64,000 bases of DNA from Micrococcales bacterium (lineage in GTDB: Bacteria > Actinomycetota > Actinomycetes > Actinomycetales > Cellulomonadaceae): assembly GCA_009777345.1 (NCBI GenBank), contig WRMB01000016.1:1-64000 (forward strand), given 5' to 3'. The position numbers and the translations under genes are program-made. The notes beneath the pieces were generated by a model, which was given only the letters and a program-made list of their open reading frames with translations, was not told where the DNA came from and did not search any database. The stretch's first letter is position 1. Every line of letters begins with the position of its first letter. Below, one piece after another: positions 41,184-49,592 of this stretch.

Positions 41184-41366
41184 TCAGCGCCGCCGGGCCC
41201 GGTCGGCGAAGTCGTCGAGAGCTGCGGTGACGTCAGCGGTAGCGATCGGGGCGGGGACGGCCGCCTCATAGGTGGGTCGCATCGCCGTGCGCTCGGCCCG
41301 GGTCATCGGGACGACCGACTCCCAGGACAGCGTCTCCCAGGTGACAGCCCAGTCGCCTACGGTCAC
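41184..41366 (-). pseudogene. N-terminal remnant of a Fic-family protein
   Basis: The 60-residue frame reads WETLSWESVVPMTRAERTAM then RPTYEAAVPAPIA, which resembles the N-terminal segment of actinobacterial Fic proteins (tryptophan-rich start, then R-A-E-R ... Y-x-A-A-V-P-P-x-I-A). The Fic core (HPFxxGNGR) is absent: the frame stops at 41184 and about 190 bp of non-coding DNA follow before glgB. It is probably the stump of a deleted Fic gene, still preceded by GAGAGG and a palindrome. Confidence 0.55.
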
Positions 41367-41381
41367 GTTGATGCCTCTCGA

Positions 41382-41421
41382 GCGCTGACATAAGTGGGAT
41401 TCGTTACGCTTATGTTAGCGC
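41382..41421. promoter_or_regulatory. 13-bp-arm dyad upstream of the Fic remnant
   Basis: GCGCTGACATAAG (41382-41394) pairs with CTTATGTTAGCGC (41409-41421) with one mismatch and a 14-base centre. It lies 15 bp upstream of the remnant's GTG start, consistent with an operator, and may also affect the rightward genes. Confidence 0.5.
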
Positions 41422-41578
41422 CTCGGGGCAGGGTCTGGACCAGGTGAGCTTGTGGCGCGGTGCGACAGCACAGACCGTGATGCCCCCAGATCTGGGGACA
41501 GCCGTCACCCTGGATTGCTGGTGTCGGTTGTGGCAGGGTGGCGCCGATAGCAGAGTGGGTGGCCGGGAGGGAAGGACC

Positions 41579-41734
41579 ATGGTTCAGGAGGTCGAGCAAG
41601 GCGTACCACCGACGGGGGACGGGGTTGCACAGGTACCCGCGGGCGAGGCGGTCTCCGCCGTCGGGAAGACCGCCAGCAACGTCGTGCCGTCTGCTGGCGA
41701 CGGCCTCAAAAATGCGTGGAGTTCGATATTCTGA
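41579..41734 (+). CDS. 51-residue leader protein of the membrane cassette
   Basis: A short gene starts at an ATG at 41579 with GGGAAGGACC just upstream. The product is acidic and Val/Gly/Ala-rich (MVQEVEQGVPPTGDGVAQVP and ending GDGLKNAWSSIF). Its TGA overlaps the ATG of the next gene by one base (TGATG), which supports real translation. I do not recognise it. The coupling suggests a role with the two membrane proteins that follow. Confidence 0.5.
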   Translation: MVQEVEQGVPPTGDGVAQVPAGEAVSAVGKTASNVVPSAGDGLKNAWSSIF

Positions 41735-42663
41735 TGAACGGGTCTCTCTTTGTGGCAGGGCAGCATCCGATGCCCAAGTTTCAGACGGAGCGGTTTATCC
41801 AGGGCTGGGGAGAAGTGCGCTACCCCGTGGCTAGAGCTGTTGGGTGGGCGATCGTGCTCGTCAACGGCGCCATCGGGGTTTTCCTTATAGTGGGCGGGGT
41901 CGATCTGGTTCTCTCTGGCAGCAGCACGCTGCTCGAGGTTCTGGTCGTCGAGTTTTGCGGAGCGTTCTTTGTCGCTATGGCAGCTTTTTACTTCCTGGCG
42001 GTGCTGTGGCGGCCGAGACCTGCAGCGGACGGCCTGTCGCCAGCCGAAGGCGGTCCGGCGGGTATAGTAATCCCGATCCGTCGACCGATGGACGTCGCAA
42101 GTATTGTCGGTCTCGCTGCCGCGACGGGCGCCACCGTCGGCGGCGCGGTCGCAACAACGGGTGGATGGCGGGTGGTGCTGGTCGTGGCGGCACTACCGTT
42201 CGCAGTTCTCCTCGTTCCGTTTCTGTGGACCTGGCCGATGACGCGTCGGATGGTAATATCGACGGCCGGGCTGCTCGTCGAGGACGGCGTGCAGTCGGCC
42301 TACCTCGCCTGGGACGACATAAGCGAGATCTCCTGGGGTGCAGGAGGCGAGATGGACTTCGTATATACGGTTCACGGCCGCCCGGTCGCCCCGTCGTGGC
42401 ACTGTCGACGCCGTTCGATCAGGTTTCGTCCCGAACGGGCAGAGATCCGTGTGCGGACTGTGCGCATCGATCTTGACCCTCTGCTGCTGGGATGGGCTCT
42501 GATGACGTACAGACTCTACCCCGAGCTCCGCGAGGAGCTGGTGACCGGTGTAGCGCGGTCGCGTCTGCTGGACCCGGGTTGTGCTTATGCCACGACTCCG
42601 TCCGCGATTTCTGCGCTTCCGCCGTTTCCCCTCTACCGGCCACGATGGCTCACGGCACCGTGA
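41734..42663 (+). CDS. Membrane protein, paralogue 1 of a tandem pair
   Basis: The 309-residue product has two pairs of transmembrane helices (about residues 35-60, 70-95 and 125-145, 150-170) followed by a soluble C-terminal domain (RRMVISTAGLLVEDGVQSAY, LAWDDISEISWGAGG) that looks PH-like. It is unrecognised. The next gene is a clear paralogue: RIDLDPLLLGWALMTY, VARSRLLDPG and WTWPM recur. The ATG at 41734 is coupled to the small leader gene. Codons such as ATA and the AT-richer composition set it apart from its neighbours, which suggests horizontal transfer. Confidence 0.75.
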   Translation: MNGSLFVAGQHPMPKFQTERFIQGWGEVRYPVARAVGWAIVLVNGAIGVFLIVGGVDLVLSGSSTLLEVLVVEFCGAFFVAMAAFYFLAVLWRPRPAADGLSPAEGGPAGIVIPIRRPMDVASIVGLAAATGATVGGAVATTGGWRVVLVVAALPFAVLLVPFLWTWPMTRRMVISTAGLLVEDGVQSAYLAWDDISEISWGAGGEMDFVYTVHGRPVAPSWHCRRRSIRFRPERAEIRVRTVRIDLDPLLLGWALMTYRLYPELREELVTGVARSRLLDPGCAYATTPSAISALPPFPLYRPRWLTAP

Positions 42664-42670
42664 GACTCTG

Positions 42671-43579
42671 ATGAGTCGATCATTCGTGGAAGAGTCTCCT
42701 ATGCCGAGGTGCTGGGCGGAGGAGAACATCCTGGGATGGGGGCCCGTCGGCTACCGGACCGCGAGGGTGGTCGCTGGTATCCAGGTGTCAGTAGTGCTCG
42801 CGGGGCTTGTGGGAATTGTCTGTGCTGCTGTGATCGTCTGGATGAACGGCGAGTCTCTGTGGCCGTCCGTCACGATCCCGCTCATGGTCGCGTTCTTTAT
42901 CTTCGCGGCCCTCGTGCACAACGTCGAGCCTGTGTTCAGGAGGTCGAGGCTGTCTGTGGACCGTCTGCTGTCGGCTGAGGACGGACCGCCAGGCGTGGTG
43001 GTGCCGATACACCGTCGGGTGGACGGGTGGGGCTTGGCTGGCATCACTGTCGGCGGGGCTGTGCTTGTCGCTGGTGCGGTCGCTGCTGAAGGAGGGTGGC
43101 GTGTGTTCTGGGCGTTATTGGCCGTGCCGTTCCTGCTTCTGGCCGCTCACTGGTTGTGGACCTGGCCGATGTCGCACCGGATGGTGCTCTCCACCGAGGG
43201 GGTGCTCGTCCAGGACGGGAGGCAGTCGGCATACCTGGCCTGGGACGACATGATGTACCTGAACTGGGGCGTAGGTGACCGACGGGATATGGTCTATACC
43301 ATTGTTGGTCATCCCGGGGCGTCGTCGTGGTGGTGCGAACGCCGATCGTGGCACTACCGTCCTGAACGGGTGAGTATCGTGGTACGGACCATGTGCATCG
43401 ATCTTGACCCGCTGCTCCTGGGATGGGCTCTGATGACATATTTCAAGCACCCGGAGATGCGCGGCGACCTGGTGACCGGTACGGCGCGGTCACGACTGCT
43501 GGACCCGGGGTATGCCCGTGCCGTGACCCCGTCCGATGTCAGCACCGTCCAGCCGTTCCCTCGCTACCGGCCTTGGTGA
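42671..43579 (+). CDS. Membrane protein, paralogue 2 of a tandem pair
   Basis: The 302-residue product repeats the layout of the preceding gene: ENILGWGPVGYRTARVV at the start, four transmembrane helices, WTWPMSHRMVLSTEGVLVQD, GRQSAYLAWDDMMYLNWG and MCIDLDPLLLGWALMTYF, ending near RPW. Identity in the C-terminal domain looks above 50 % by eye. The start at 42671 (MSRSFVEESPM) is 5 bp after the paralogue's stop; an ATG at 42701 aligns better with the family and may be the true start. It converges on the HAD gene of the Ter cluster, with 1 bp between stops. Confidence 0.75.
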   Translation: MSRSFVEESPMPRCWAEENILGWGPVGYRTARVVAGIQVSVVLAGLVGIVCAAVIVWMNGESLWPSVTIPLMVAFFIFAALVHNVEPVFRRSRLSVDRLLSAEDGPPGVVVPIHRRVDGWGLAGITVGGAVLVAGAVAAEGGWRVFWALLAVPFLLLAAHWLWTWPMSHRMVLSTEGVLVQDGRQSAYLAWDDMMYLNWGVGDRRDMVYTIVGHPGASSWWCERRSWHYRPERVSIVVRTMCIDLDPLLLGWALMTYFKHPEMRGDLVTGTARSRLLDPGYARAVTPSDVSTVQPFPRYRPW

Positions 43580-43580
43580 C

Positions 43581-44351
43581 TCACCCTGACAGCTCGGCGA
43601 CGGCGCGGGTGAGGATCTCTTCCCCAGCGGCGACGCCTTCGGCGGCGGTGACCTCAGCCTGGGCCGCAGCTGCCGTACCGACCAGGGAGGAGTGCCGGGG
43701 CAGCAGCGCCCGGCGGGCCGCCGACAGCAGCGGCAGATCCAGCTCTTCGTCGCCGGCCGCCAGCGTCACGGAGCTGCCGGTGCGTTCCGCCACGTACCGC
43801 GCGGCGGCCCCTTTCGACACGGCGTCGCTGATCCAGTAGATCTTCCGGTCGCGGTGACGGTGGACGTGCCAGCCTTCACCGCCTGGCAGCCGCGACTCGA
43901 TCTGGTCGAGCGTCGTCGTCGGTGTTCCTGGTGGGACGACCAGGTAGAAGAAGTAGGGCGGGACGTAGCGGCAGGTCCACCCGGCGGCGGCAGCCCGCCC
44001 GGCGGTCTCGGCGGCGGCGGCGGCCAGCTCTGGGGGTTCGCTCGCCCTGATCGTCTCGTCCCAGTCCCGGTCCAGCCGACCTGACCGGTAGACGGCACCG
44101 CCGTTGCAGCAGATCACCCACTCCGGGCGACCGTTGAGGTCGATCCGCCGGTACTGCTCCCAGGTCCGGGTGGTGCAGGGGACGAAGCGCCCGTCGGCGG
44201 ACAGGCGTGCCAGCAGCCGCCAGGAGTCGGGCGTGACCCACGAGATCATCGTGCCGTCATACTCCTCGACGCCGACCAGCCCGGTCAGCGCGCGGTGAGC
44301 GGTCCGTCGGGAGTAGACGACCGTCCCGTCGAGGTCGGAGACGAACAGCAT
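43581..44351 (-). CDS. HAD-family hydrolase of the Ter cluster
   Basis: The 256-residue product is a HAD phosphatase. Motif I is MLFVSDLDGTVVYSRRT (both catalytic Asp), motif II the Thr of FVPCTTRTWEQYR, motif III a Lys in ISDAVSKGAAARYVAER, and motif IV LAAGDEELDLPLL. The C2-type cap resembles sucrose-phosphate phosphatase-like HADs. In Ter systems this phosphatase is proposed to act in making a nucleoside-like compound with the StiP and TRSP phosphoribosyltransferases. Its ATG overlaps the stop of the StiP-like gene by one base. It is the last gene of the nine-gene operon. Confidence 0.9.
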   Translation of the reverse strand: MLFVSDLDGTVVYSRRTAHRALTGLVGVEEYDGTMISWVTPDSWRLLARLSADGRFVPCTTRTWEQYRRIDLNGRPEWVICCNGGAVYRSGRLDRDWDETIRASEPPELAAAAAETAGRAAAAGWTCRYVPPYFFYLVVPPGTPTTTLDQIESRLPGGEGWHVHRHRDRKIYWISDAVSKGAAARYVAERTGSSVTLAAGDEELDLPLLSAARRALLPRHSSLVGTAAAAQAEVTAAEGVAAGEEILTRAVAELSG

Positions 44352-45556
44352 CAGGTCGACCTGCCGTCAGCACCGGTCGCACCCCGGGTGAAGTCCGGGT
44401 GGATGATACCCACGCAGTCGTAGCCGTCCAGCAGGTCGGACGCTTCGACGTCGACCCCGCGGGCGTCGGCCAGCATCAGCACGTGACCCAGCCTGGCCCG
44501 GTCGGCGCCGGGCCGTACGACGACCTTCCACGGCACTCGCCGCAGCAGCACCCGGGTGGTCTCGCCGATACCGGGCTTGACCAGGTTGAGATCGTCGATG
44601 CCGTAGGCCTGGGCCACCCTGGCTGTGGTGTCCCACCCCGTCATCAGCAGCCGGTGCGCCCCAGGTTGCGCGTCGAGCGCCGCCACCCGGGCCGCACCGG
44701 CGGTGCTGTCCAGCCCTTCCGCCGCCGCTACCACGGTGTCGACGAAGTGCCGCGAGCGGTCGGCGGCGGCCAGGTGCCGGTAGAACTTGGCCCCGTGGAA
44801 CATGCCTGGTGCGATGACCGTGTCGTTGAGCACCGTGCGCGAGACCAGGCCCGAGACGGTCGAGTTCAGGCAGGCCGACGGGACCAGCTGGTCGGCCCTG
44901 GTCCCGTACCAGGTGGCGCACCGGCCCGGGTCGGCCAGGACCGCCAGCCGCGGGTCGATCTCCAGCCCGGTCTGCGCCCGGTACGTCTCGACCGCCTGGG
45001 TCAGCTCACGGGTGATGGCCCCTTTACCAGTCCACCCGTCCACGAAGACCAGGTCGCCGGGCCGGTACCGGGCCGTCAGCCAGTCCAGCGCCGCGGTGTC
45101 GATGCCCCGACCCCGGACGATCGACACGGCGAAGTGCGGGGCCTGCACGCCGTGACGTGCCAGCCACCGTCGCACCAGGATGCCGACCGGTACCCCGGCC
45201 CGTGCCAGGGAGACCAGGACCACGTCCGGCCCCTTGGCCGCGAGGACCTGCAGACCCAGCGCCTCGACCTCGACCGCCAGCTCGACCGCCTCGGTGCGCA
45301 GTGCCCGGTGGAACTGCTCGAGGTACTCCGGTTCCGGCTGGTACTCCACGGGCAGCGACTCGGCGTAGTGCGCGCCGTGCTGGGCGATGGCCTCCTCCCG
45401 TTCGGCGGTCGGCCGTTCGATACCGGTGACGTGCGAGATATCGCTCAGCAACCACTGCACGTCCCTCCCCGAGTACGAGCCGAAACCTGGCCCGACCAGC
45501 GGTTGCAGTCTGGTCGGCGGCTCCGGCGCCAGCGGTTCGGGTGTCGGTTCAGGCAT
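44351..45556 (-). CDS. StiP-like phosphoribosyltransferase/Pelota protein
   Basis: The 401-residue product matches the 'cysteine protease StiP' family of Ter clusters, more recently read as a phosphoribosyltransferase-like enzyme (PRTase-CE). It has FGSYSGRDVQWLLSDISHVT near the N-terminus, VVLVSLARAGVPVGILVRRW, the PRPP-loop-like LVFVDGWTGKGAITREL, SACLNSTVSGLVSRTVLND, and a C-terminal Pelota-like RNA-binding segment (SDLLDGYDCVGIIHPDF). The start overlaps the TRSP gene by eight bases. Role: proposed step in a nucleoside-like metabolite pathway. Confidence 0.9.
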   Translation of the reverse strand: MPEPTPEPLAPEPPTRLQPLVGPGFGSYSGRDVQWLLSDISHVTGIERPTAEREEAIAQHGAHYAESLPVEYQPEPEYLEQFHRALRTEAVELAVEVEALGLQVLAAKGPDVVLVSLARAGVPVGILVRRWLARHGVQAPHFAVSIVRGRGIDTAALDWLTARYRPGDLVFVDGWTGKGAITRELTQAVETYRAQTGLEIDPRLAVLADPGRCATWYGTRADQLVPSACLNSTVSGLVSRTVLNDTVIAPGMFHGAKFYRHLAAADRSRHFVDTVVAAAEGLDSTAGAARVAALDAQPGAHRLLMTGWDTTARVAQAYGIDDLNLVKPGIGETTRVLLRRVPWKVVVRPGADRARLGHVLMLADARGVDVEASDLLDGYDCVGIIHPDFTRGATGADGRST

Positions 45557-46781
45557 GGTCCACCTCCACCAGGTAGACGGTCCGCCAGCCGGGTGCGACC
45601 GCGTCGAGCATGGGGGCGTGCTCGGCCGTCAGGTAGCGGCGCGACGTCATCAGCACCAGGTCGACCGGCCCCGGCGACGCCCGGACCCGGTCAGCCAGCC
45701 CGTAGGCGAAGCGCGGCTCGCCTGCCACCTGCCAGGCTGCGGCGGAACGCACCGGGTAGCCGTCGTCGTCGACGACGTGGACCGGCGACCTGGTCGTCGC
45801 GGAGAACGTCGCGCCCAGCTCGGTGGCCACGCACGACGCCAGGTAGGAGTCCTCCTCGACACCGAGCACGTGCAGGTCGGGCCCAGTCTCGGGCACCCGG
45901 TTGTCAGGCACGGACCGCAGCCGGGCGGTCACCGCGCCGACCAGCTGCCGCAGGGCGGGCCAACGACCAGGAGGAATACCCAGCAACGGGTCGAAGTCGA
46001 GCCAGAACCCGCCCAGGCGGACGACGGCTGGCGCCTCGCCGGGCGGCGGCGGTGCGGGGGTTCGGTCGGCGGAACGGTCGGCGAAAAGCTGGGCGACCCG
46101 TGCCACCGCGCCGTCGGGTACCTCGACCGTCGCCCGGGTCTGGGCGATCACCCTCACCTGTGGCGCCGAACCGGTCAGGGGACCGTCAGCCAAGGACGGA
46201 CGGGCATCGATCAGCGTCGCCACCACGAACCTGTCCAGGTGCGGCAGGCGGCTCCGGATCCCCGTCACGGTGTTGGCCGCGGTGGTGCCGGTGGTCAGCT
46301 CGTCGTCGCAGAGCACGACCACCGTGCCAGGGTCGAGCAGCTCTGGCCGGGCGAGGTAGACGCGGTGCGCTGCAGCGTGCGAATGAGGTTCGGTGAAGTC
46401 CAGCAGCCGTTCGTGGCCGACGACCGTGTGCCGGGTCGACTGGAACGAGACCACCTCGCGTCCGGTGTGACGGGCCAGCCGGACCGCCACCATCGAACCC
46501 AGCCCGACCGCGGTCTCCGCGTAGCCCATCACGGCGAACCGGGTCGCCTCCCGGTGGGCGGTCGCGGTCGCCTGGGCCAGCCGGTCGGCGTGCTGCCACA
46601 GCGGTTCCATCAAGCACGGGACATGCTTGCCCAGTACCGTCGAGACCAGCAGGTGCGCTCGTCTCGGGTTGTGGCGCAGCCCCAGCCCGGCCAGCCCGGC
46701 CAGCCCGTTCGCCCGGATACCCACCTGGGTGCGGACCCAGGTGGTCCGGTCCGGGTCGTCGCCTGGTCGTCCTGGGCTCAC
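45549..46781 (-). CDS. Ter-cluster phosphoribosyltransferase with TRSP domain
   Basis: The 410-residue product has an orotate-PRTase-like fold: FAVMGYAETAVGLGSMVAVR, VVVLCDDELTTGTTAANTVT (the acidic PRPP-binding loop), and a C-terminal TRSP region with VLGVEEDSYLASCVATELGA, RSPVHVVDDDGYPVRSA and YGLADRV. GTG start at 46781 overlaps the stop of the lyase gene by four bases (GTGA). Such enzymes in Ter clusters are proposed to attach a ribose phosphate to a base-like acceptor. It is fully embedded in the operon. Confidence 0.92.
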   Translation of the reverse strand: MSPGRPGDDPDRTTWVRTQVGIRANGLAGLAGLGLRHNPRRAHLLVSTVLGKHVPCLMEPLWQHADRLAQATATAHREATRFAVMGYAETAVGLGSMVAVRLARHTGREVVSFQSTRHTVVGHERLLDFTEPHSHAAAHRVYLARPELLDPGTVVVLCDDELTTGTTAANTVTGIRSRLPHLDRFVVATLIDARPSLADGPLTGSAPQVRVIAQTRATVEVPDGAVARVAQLFADRSADRTPAPPPPGEAPAVVRLGGFWLDFDPLLGIPPGRWPALRQLVGAVTARLRSVPDNRVPETGPDLHVLGVEEDSYLASCVATELGATFSATTRSPVHVVDDDGYPVRSAAAWQVAGEPRFAYGLADRVRASPGPVDLVLMTSRRYLTAEHAPMLDAVAPGWRTVYLVEVDHA

Positions 46782-47983
46782 GACTTCTCCCGGTCGGCTC
46801 GCACGACAGCCCGCAGCAGGTCGATCCGCGACACGTCCGGACCGGCCACCCCGTAGACGCTGGCTCGGTCGACGACCCGCTGTGCCCACAGCCGGTGCGG
46901 TCCGGCCTCGTTCATCTTGCCCCCGGCCGCAGAACGGATCACCCCGCTGCCCTGCGCGAGGATGTCGCGGGCGTCGCGCCACTCGTCGAACGACGGGACG
47001 AGCATGGCGTTGACCAGGCTGGCGTGCGACGGGTGGATCACCGTCTTGCCGACCAGGCCGTTGGCGATGTCGAACTCGATCTCCTGGAGCAGGCCGTCCA
47101 CATGGTTGGCGAACAGGTGCCGTCGCACCCACATAGAGTCGGTCTCTTCGAACGGCGAGGCCCGCAACGCCGGGCGCAGCAGCCGTTCCTGTCCGCCGAA
47201 GTGCTCCCAGACCGGACCGGAGACGACAAAACCGTCGGCCCGACCGAAGGTGTTTACGACCGACCCGATGACCTGCGCCACCACCGGGTAGTCGTAGATC
47301 GTCATATCGGGGTTCCGGCGCAGGCCGAACGTCGAGAGCAGGTCGGTCGCCCCGATCCGGACGACGAGCACGCTGGTGCGCCACATCGGGTCGACCAGCA
47401 GCCGCCGCGTCGCCGTCAGCGCTTCAGCCTGCGACTCGCGCTGTGCGAAGTCAGGGGACTCCATGATGGGGCAGCGCCAGTACCGGTGCCCGGGGCCAGC
47501 CAGCCGTTCCGCCTGGGATATCCGGACCAGCCACTCCAGACCGTTGTTCTTGTCGAACTTGGGCAGCATGAAACCGGCGATCCGACCGCGGGCGCGAGGT
47601 GGCAGCCGTTCGACGAGACCGAGCACCTGCCGGGGAGTGCGGGGGCGGACGAAGAGCAGCGGCGTGGTCGTCCCGGCCCCGGCCAGCCGGTCCAGCTCGC
47701 CGACCAGGTGCTCCTCGGCGTCGTGCACCTGGTCGTCGGCTATCGCGTCCTCCAGGCACAGCACCGAGGTGGTGACACCCTGCCGGTAGAGCTTGGCCAG
47801 GACCTGCGGCAGGTCCGGCGTCACCGCCGGGGTGTACAGCGTGCCCCCGAGCGCCACGGCCAGCCGCCGTGGATCCGAGTCGTCCACCTCGGCCGGGGCC
47901 TGCGCAAAGAGCCCGTCGGTCGACGACAGCTGGGCAAAGTGGCGCACGCCGACCTTGGTGCGCACGTCCACGACCTGGCTCAT
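46778..47983 (-). CDS. HpcH/HpaI-type C-C lyase of the Ter cluster
   Basis: The 401-residue product is a HpcH/HpaI aldolase/citrate lyase (CitE-like) TIM barrel: VTTSVLCLEDAIADDQVHDA, TPLLFVRPRTPRQVLGLVER, FMLPKFDKNN, and the late Glu/Asp metal site in IMESPDFAQRESQAEAL, with KTVIHPSHASLVNAMLVPSF at the end. In Ter operons it is proposed to make or cleave a carbon-carbon bond in the metabolite pathway. ATG at 47983 overlaps the stop of the upstream unknown gene by four bases. Confidence 0.92.
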   Translation of the reverse strand: MSQVVDVRTKVGVRHFAQLSSTDGLFAQAPAEVDDSDPRRLAVALGGTLYTPAVTPDLPQVLAKLYRQGVTTSVLCLEDAIADDQVHDAEEHLVGELDRLAGAGTTTPLLFVRPRTPRQVLGLVERLPPRARGRIAGFMLPKFDKNNGLEWLVRISQAERLAGPGHRYWRCPIMESPDFAQRESQAEALTATRRLLVDPMWRTSVLVVRIGATDLLSTFGLRRNPDMTIYDYPVVAQVIGSVVNTFGRADGFVVSGPVWEHFGGQERLLRPALRASPFEETDSMWVRRHLFANHVDGLLQEIEFDIANGLVGKTVIHPSHASLVNAMLVPSFDEWRDARDILAQGSGVIRSAAGGKMNEAGPHRLWAQRVVDRASVYGVAGPDVSRIDLLRAVVRADREKS

Positions 47984-48558
47984 GACAGCCCGTAGGCGCT
48001 CGGCAGCGGTCGCCCAGATGTGCTCTGCGGGGTGCTATCGGCCCGGATCACCAGCTGGCCGTCGTCGACGTACACCTCCACCAGGCCGACCGTGTCGGCC
48101 ACCTTCAGCGACCCGAGCAGCGGTGCCGTCACCCGACCCCGTCCCGTCACCGGCAGTACCAGCCGCCGCAGGTCGCGGACGTACCGCAGCCCCACCTGGA
48201 CCCCGACCGTCACCCCGGGCACATCGGTCGCCACGTCGACGTACCGGCGGCGGGAGGGGTCCAGGGGCACGTCGGCCAGGCCCTGGCCCCAGCGTCGGTC
48301 GGCCAGCTCCCAGATCACCAGGTCAGCGCTGGCACCCTCGACGACCAGCGACCCGACCGCGGAGGCCCACCGGTCCGCCATCACCATCGGCTGGGCCGGT
48401 CCCAGGCGACGCAGCCGGTCCGGGGCGGGCGCCAGCACCTCGACCTCGGCGTGCTCGGCCGGGGTCGGGGTCTGCGACCAGGCCAGCCGGGTAGGTGCCG
48501 CGGTGGGCGGTGCCTGCCTGGTCGGCGGGTAGCGTGTGACGAAGTCGAGGCGGAGCAT
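47980..48558 (-). CDS. Ter-cluster hypothetical protein
   Basis: The 192-residue product is unrecognised. It is beta-rich (MVMADRWASAVGSLVVEGAS, YVDVATDVPGVTVGVQVGLR, SLKVADTVGLVEVYVDDGQL) with a flexible Pro-rich N-terminus, and has no membrane segment. It may be a diverged TerA/TerD-type beta sandwich, but the Asp-rich Ca2+ motif (GDNRTGEG) is missing. It overlaps both neighbours (TGATG with the TerD gene upstream, ATGA with the lyase downstream), so it is an integral part of the operon. Confidence 0.75.
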   Translation of the reverse strand: MLRLDFVTRYPPTRQAPPTAAPTRLAWSQTPTPAEHAEVEVLAPAPDRLRRLGPAQPMVMADRWASAVGSLVVEGASADLVIWELADRRWGQGLADVPLDPSRRRYVDVATDVPGVTVGVQVGLRYVRDLRRLVLPVTGRGRVTAPLLGSLKVADTVGLVEVYVDDGQLVIRADSTPQSTSGRPLPSAYGLS

Positions 48559-49124
48559 CAAGGCAGCCCGAAGACTGTGGCGACCTCACGGACCCCGCCG
48601 GTGAAGCCCTGCCCCACCGCCCGGAGCTTCCAGGCGCTCTGGTGCCGGTACAGCTCGACGCACACCAGCGCGGACAGCCCCAGGGCGCCCTTGGTGTCGA
48701 TGTCGTACCGGACCACCTCGACCCCGGAGCGGTCGACGAGCCGCACGTGTCCCGAGCGGAGCGAGTCGAAGGTCCCGGGATTGCGCAGGTCCGGGTTGAC
48801 GTAGAGGACGAACACCAGCGTGACGACGTTGGGGGGGACGGCCGCCAGATCGACAGCCACCCGTTCCCGGTCGCCGCCCGACAGCCGTCCGTCCGCCTCG
48901 TACCCTACGGCGTCGTCGCAGATCGTCAGCTGGTTGAAGAAGGCCACGTGCTGGGGCGAGACCGCCTTGCGGTCCTGGCCCAGCGCGATCACGGCGGGCA
49001 CCACATCGGTCTGCGGCCCGGACCCCTGGACGAGGTTCCAGCCGAGGCCCACCGCCACCCGGCTGGCGCCGGGCAGCACCCGGGCCAGGGCCACGTTCTG
49101 TCCAGCCTGGAGCCTGGTCACCAT
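48558..49124 (-). CDS. TerD-family protein
   Basis: The 188-residue product is a TerD-domain protein: MVTRLQAGQNVALARVLPGA, VAVGLGWNLVQGSG, VAFFNQLTICDDAVGYEADG, and RLSGGDRERVAVDLAAVPPN, with the family's C-terminal AWKLRAVGQGFTGGVREVAT. The Ca2+ loop is GRLSGGDRE rather than GDNRTGEGDGDDE, so metal binding is probably reduced. The ATG at 49124 is chosen because the frame upstream is Arg/Ser-rich. It is one of four TerD-type proteins in the cluster. Confidence 0.92.
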   Translation of the reverse strand: MVTRLQAGQNVALARVLPGASRVAVGLGWNLVQGSGPQTDVVPAVIALGQDRKAVSPQHVAFFNQLTICDDAVGYEADGRLSGGDRERVAVDLAAVPPNVVTLVFVLYVNPDLRNPGTFDSLRSGHVRLVDRSGVEVVRYDIDTKGALGLSALVCVELYRHQSAWKLRAVGQGFTGGVREVATVFGLP

Positions 49125-49128
49125 GAGA

Positions 49129-49578
49129 TCACCTGAACTTCCGTTCGAGGAACGCCTGGTTCGTCGACAGTGCCGCGTCGTCGTCGCGGTAGACGGCATC
49201 GATCATCGAGCGGACCTCCCGCCACATCAGCGCGACCTGCTGCGACAACGAGGCGTCTCGGCCCGGGTCGTGCGAGATCAGGTAGGCGTCGATGGTGTCC
49301 GGCACGTAGTCGGCCGCCATGAACTCCACCGAGATCTGCTCCTGGACAGAAGGGCATGACCGTGCCATGTGGGTGAGCAGTTCGTCGAGCTGGTCGCAGA
49401 TCCGCAGCACGACGAGAGTCTCGTGGACCGGAATCTCCTGGCCGTTCCGCTTCACCAGCGACCTCAGCTCGCCGACCTGGGCGCGCACCCGGTCGACGAA
49501 CGTCAGATCCGTCGTGGCCGGGGTCGCGACGGCTGACGGGACGCCCCGCCGACGGCCGAACCATCTCCGGCGAACCAC
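49129..49578 (-). CDS. Ter-cluster hypothetical protein
   Basis: The 149-residue product is unrecognised and mainly helical after an Arg-rich N-terminus (VVRRRWFGRRRGVPSAVATP). It contains FVDRVRAQVGELRSLVKRNG, LVVLRICDQLDELLTHMARS and SLSQQVALMWREVRSMIDAV, which could form a helical bundle. The GTG at 49578, with GAGAGG about ten bases upstream, starts 15 bp after the telA stop. It lies 4 bp before the TerD gene. Position within the operon, between TelA and TerD, suggests a partner of TelA. Confidence 0.75.
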   Translation of the reverse strand: MVRRRWFGRRRGVPSAVATPATTDLTFVDRVRAQVGELRSLVKRNGQEIPVHETLVVLRICDQLDELLTHMARSCPSVQEQISVEFMAADYVPDTIDAYLISHDPGRDASLSQQVALMWREVRSMIDAVYRDDDAALSTNQAFLERKFR

Positions 49579-49592
49579 GCGACACCAGCCTC

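Noticed and set aside
38883..41393. 836-residue open frame on the plus strand opposite glgB
   Set aside because: glgB on the minus strand has every family motif; the plus-strand translation is Gly/Val/Arg low complexity.
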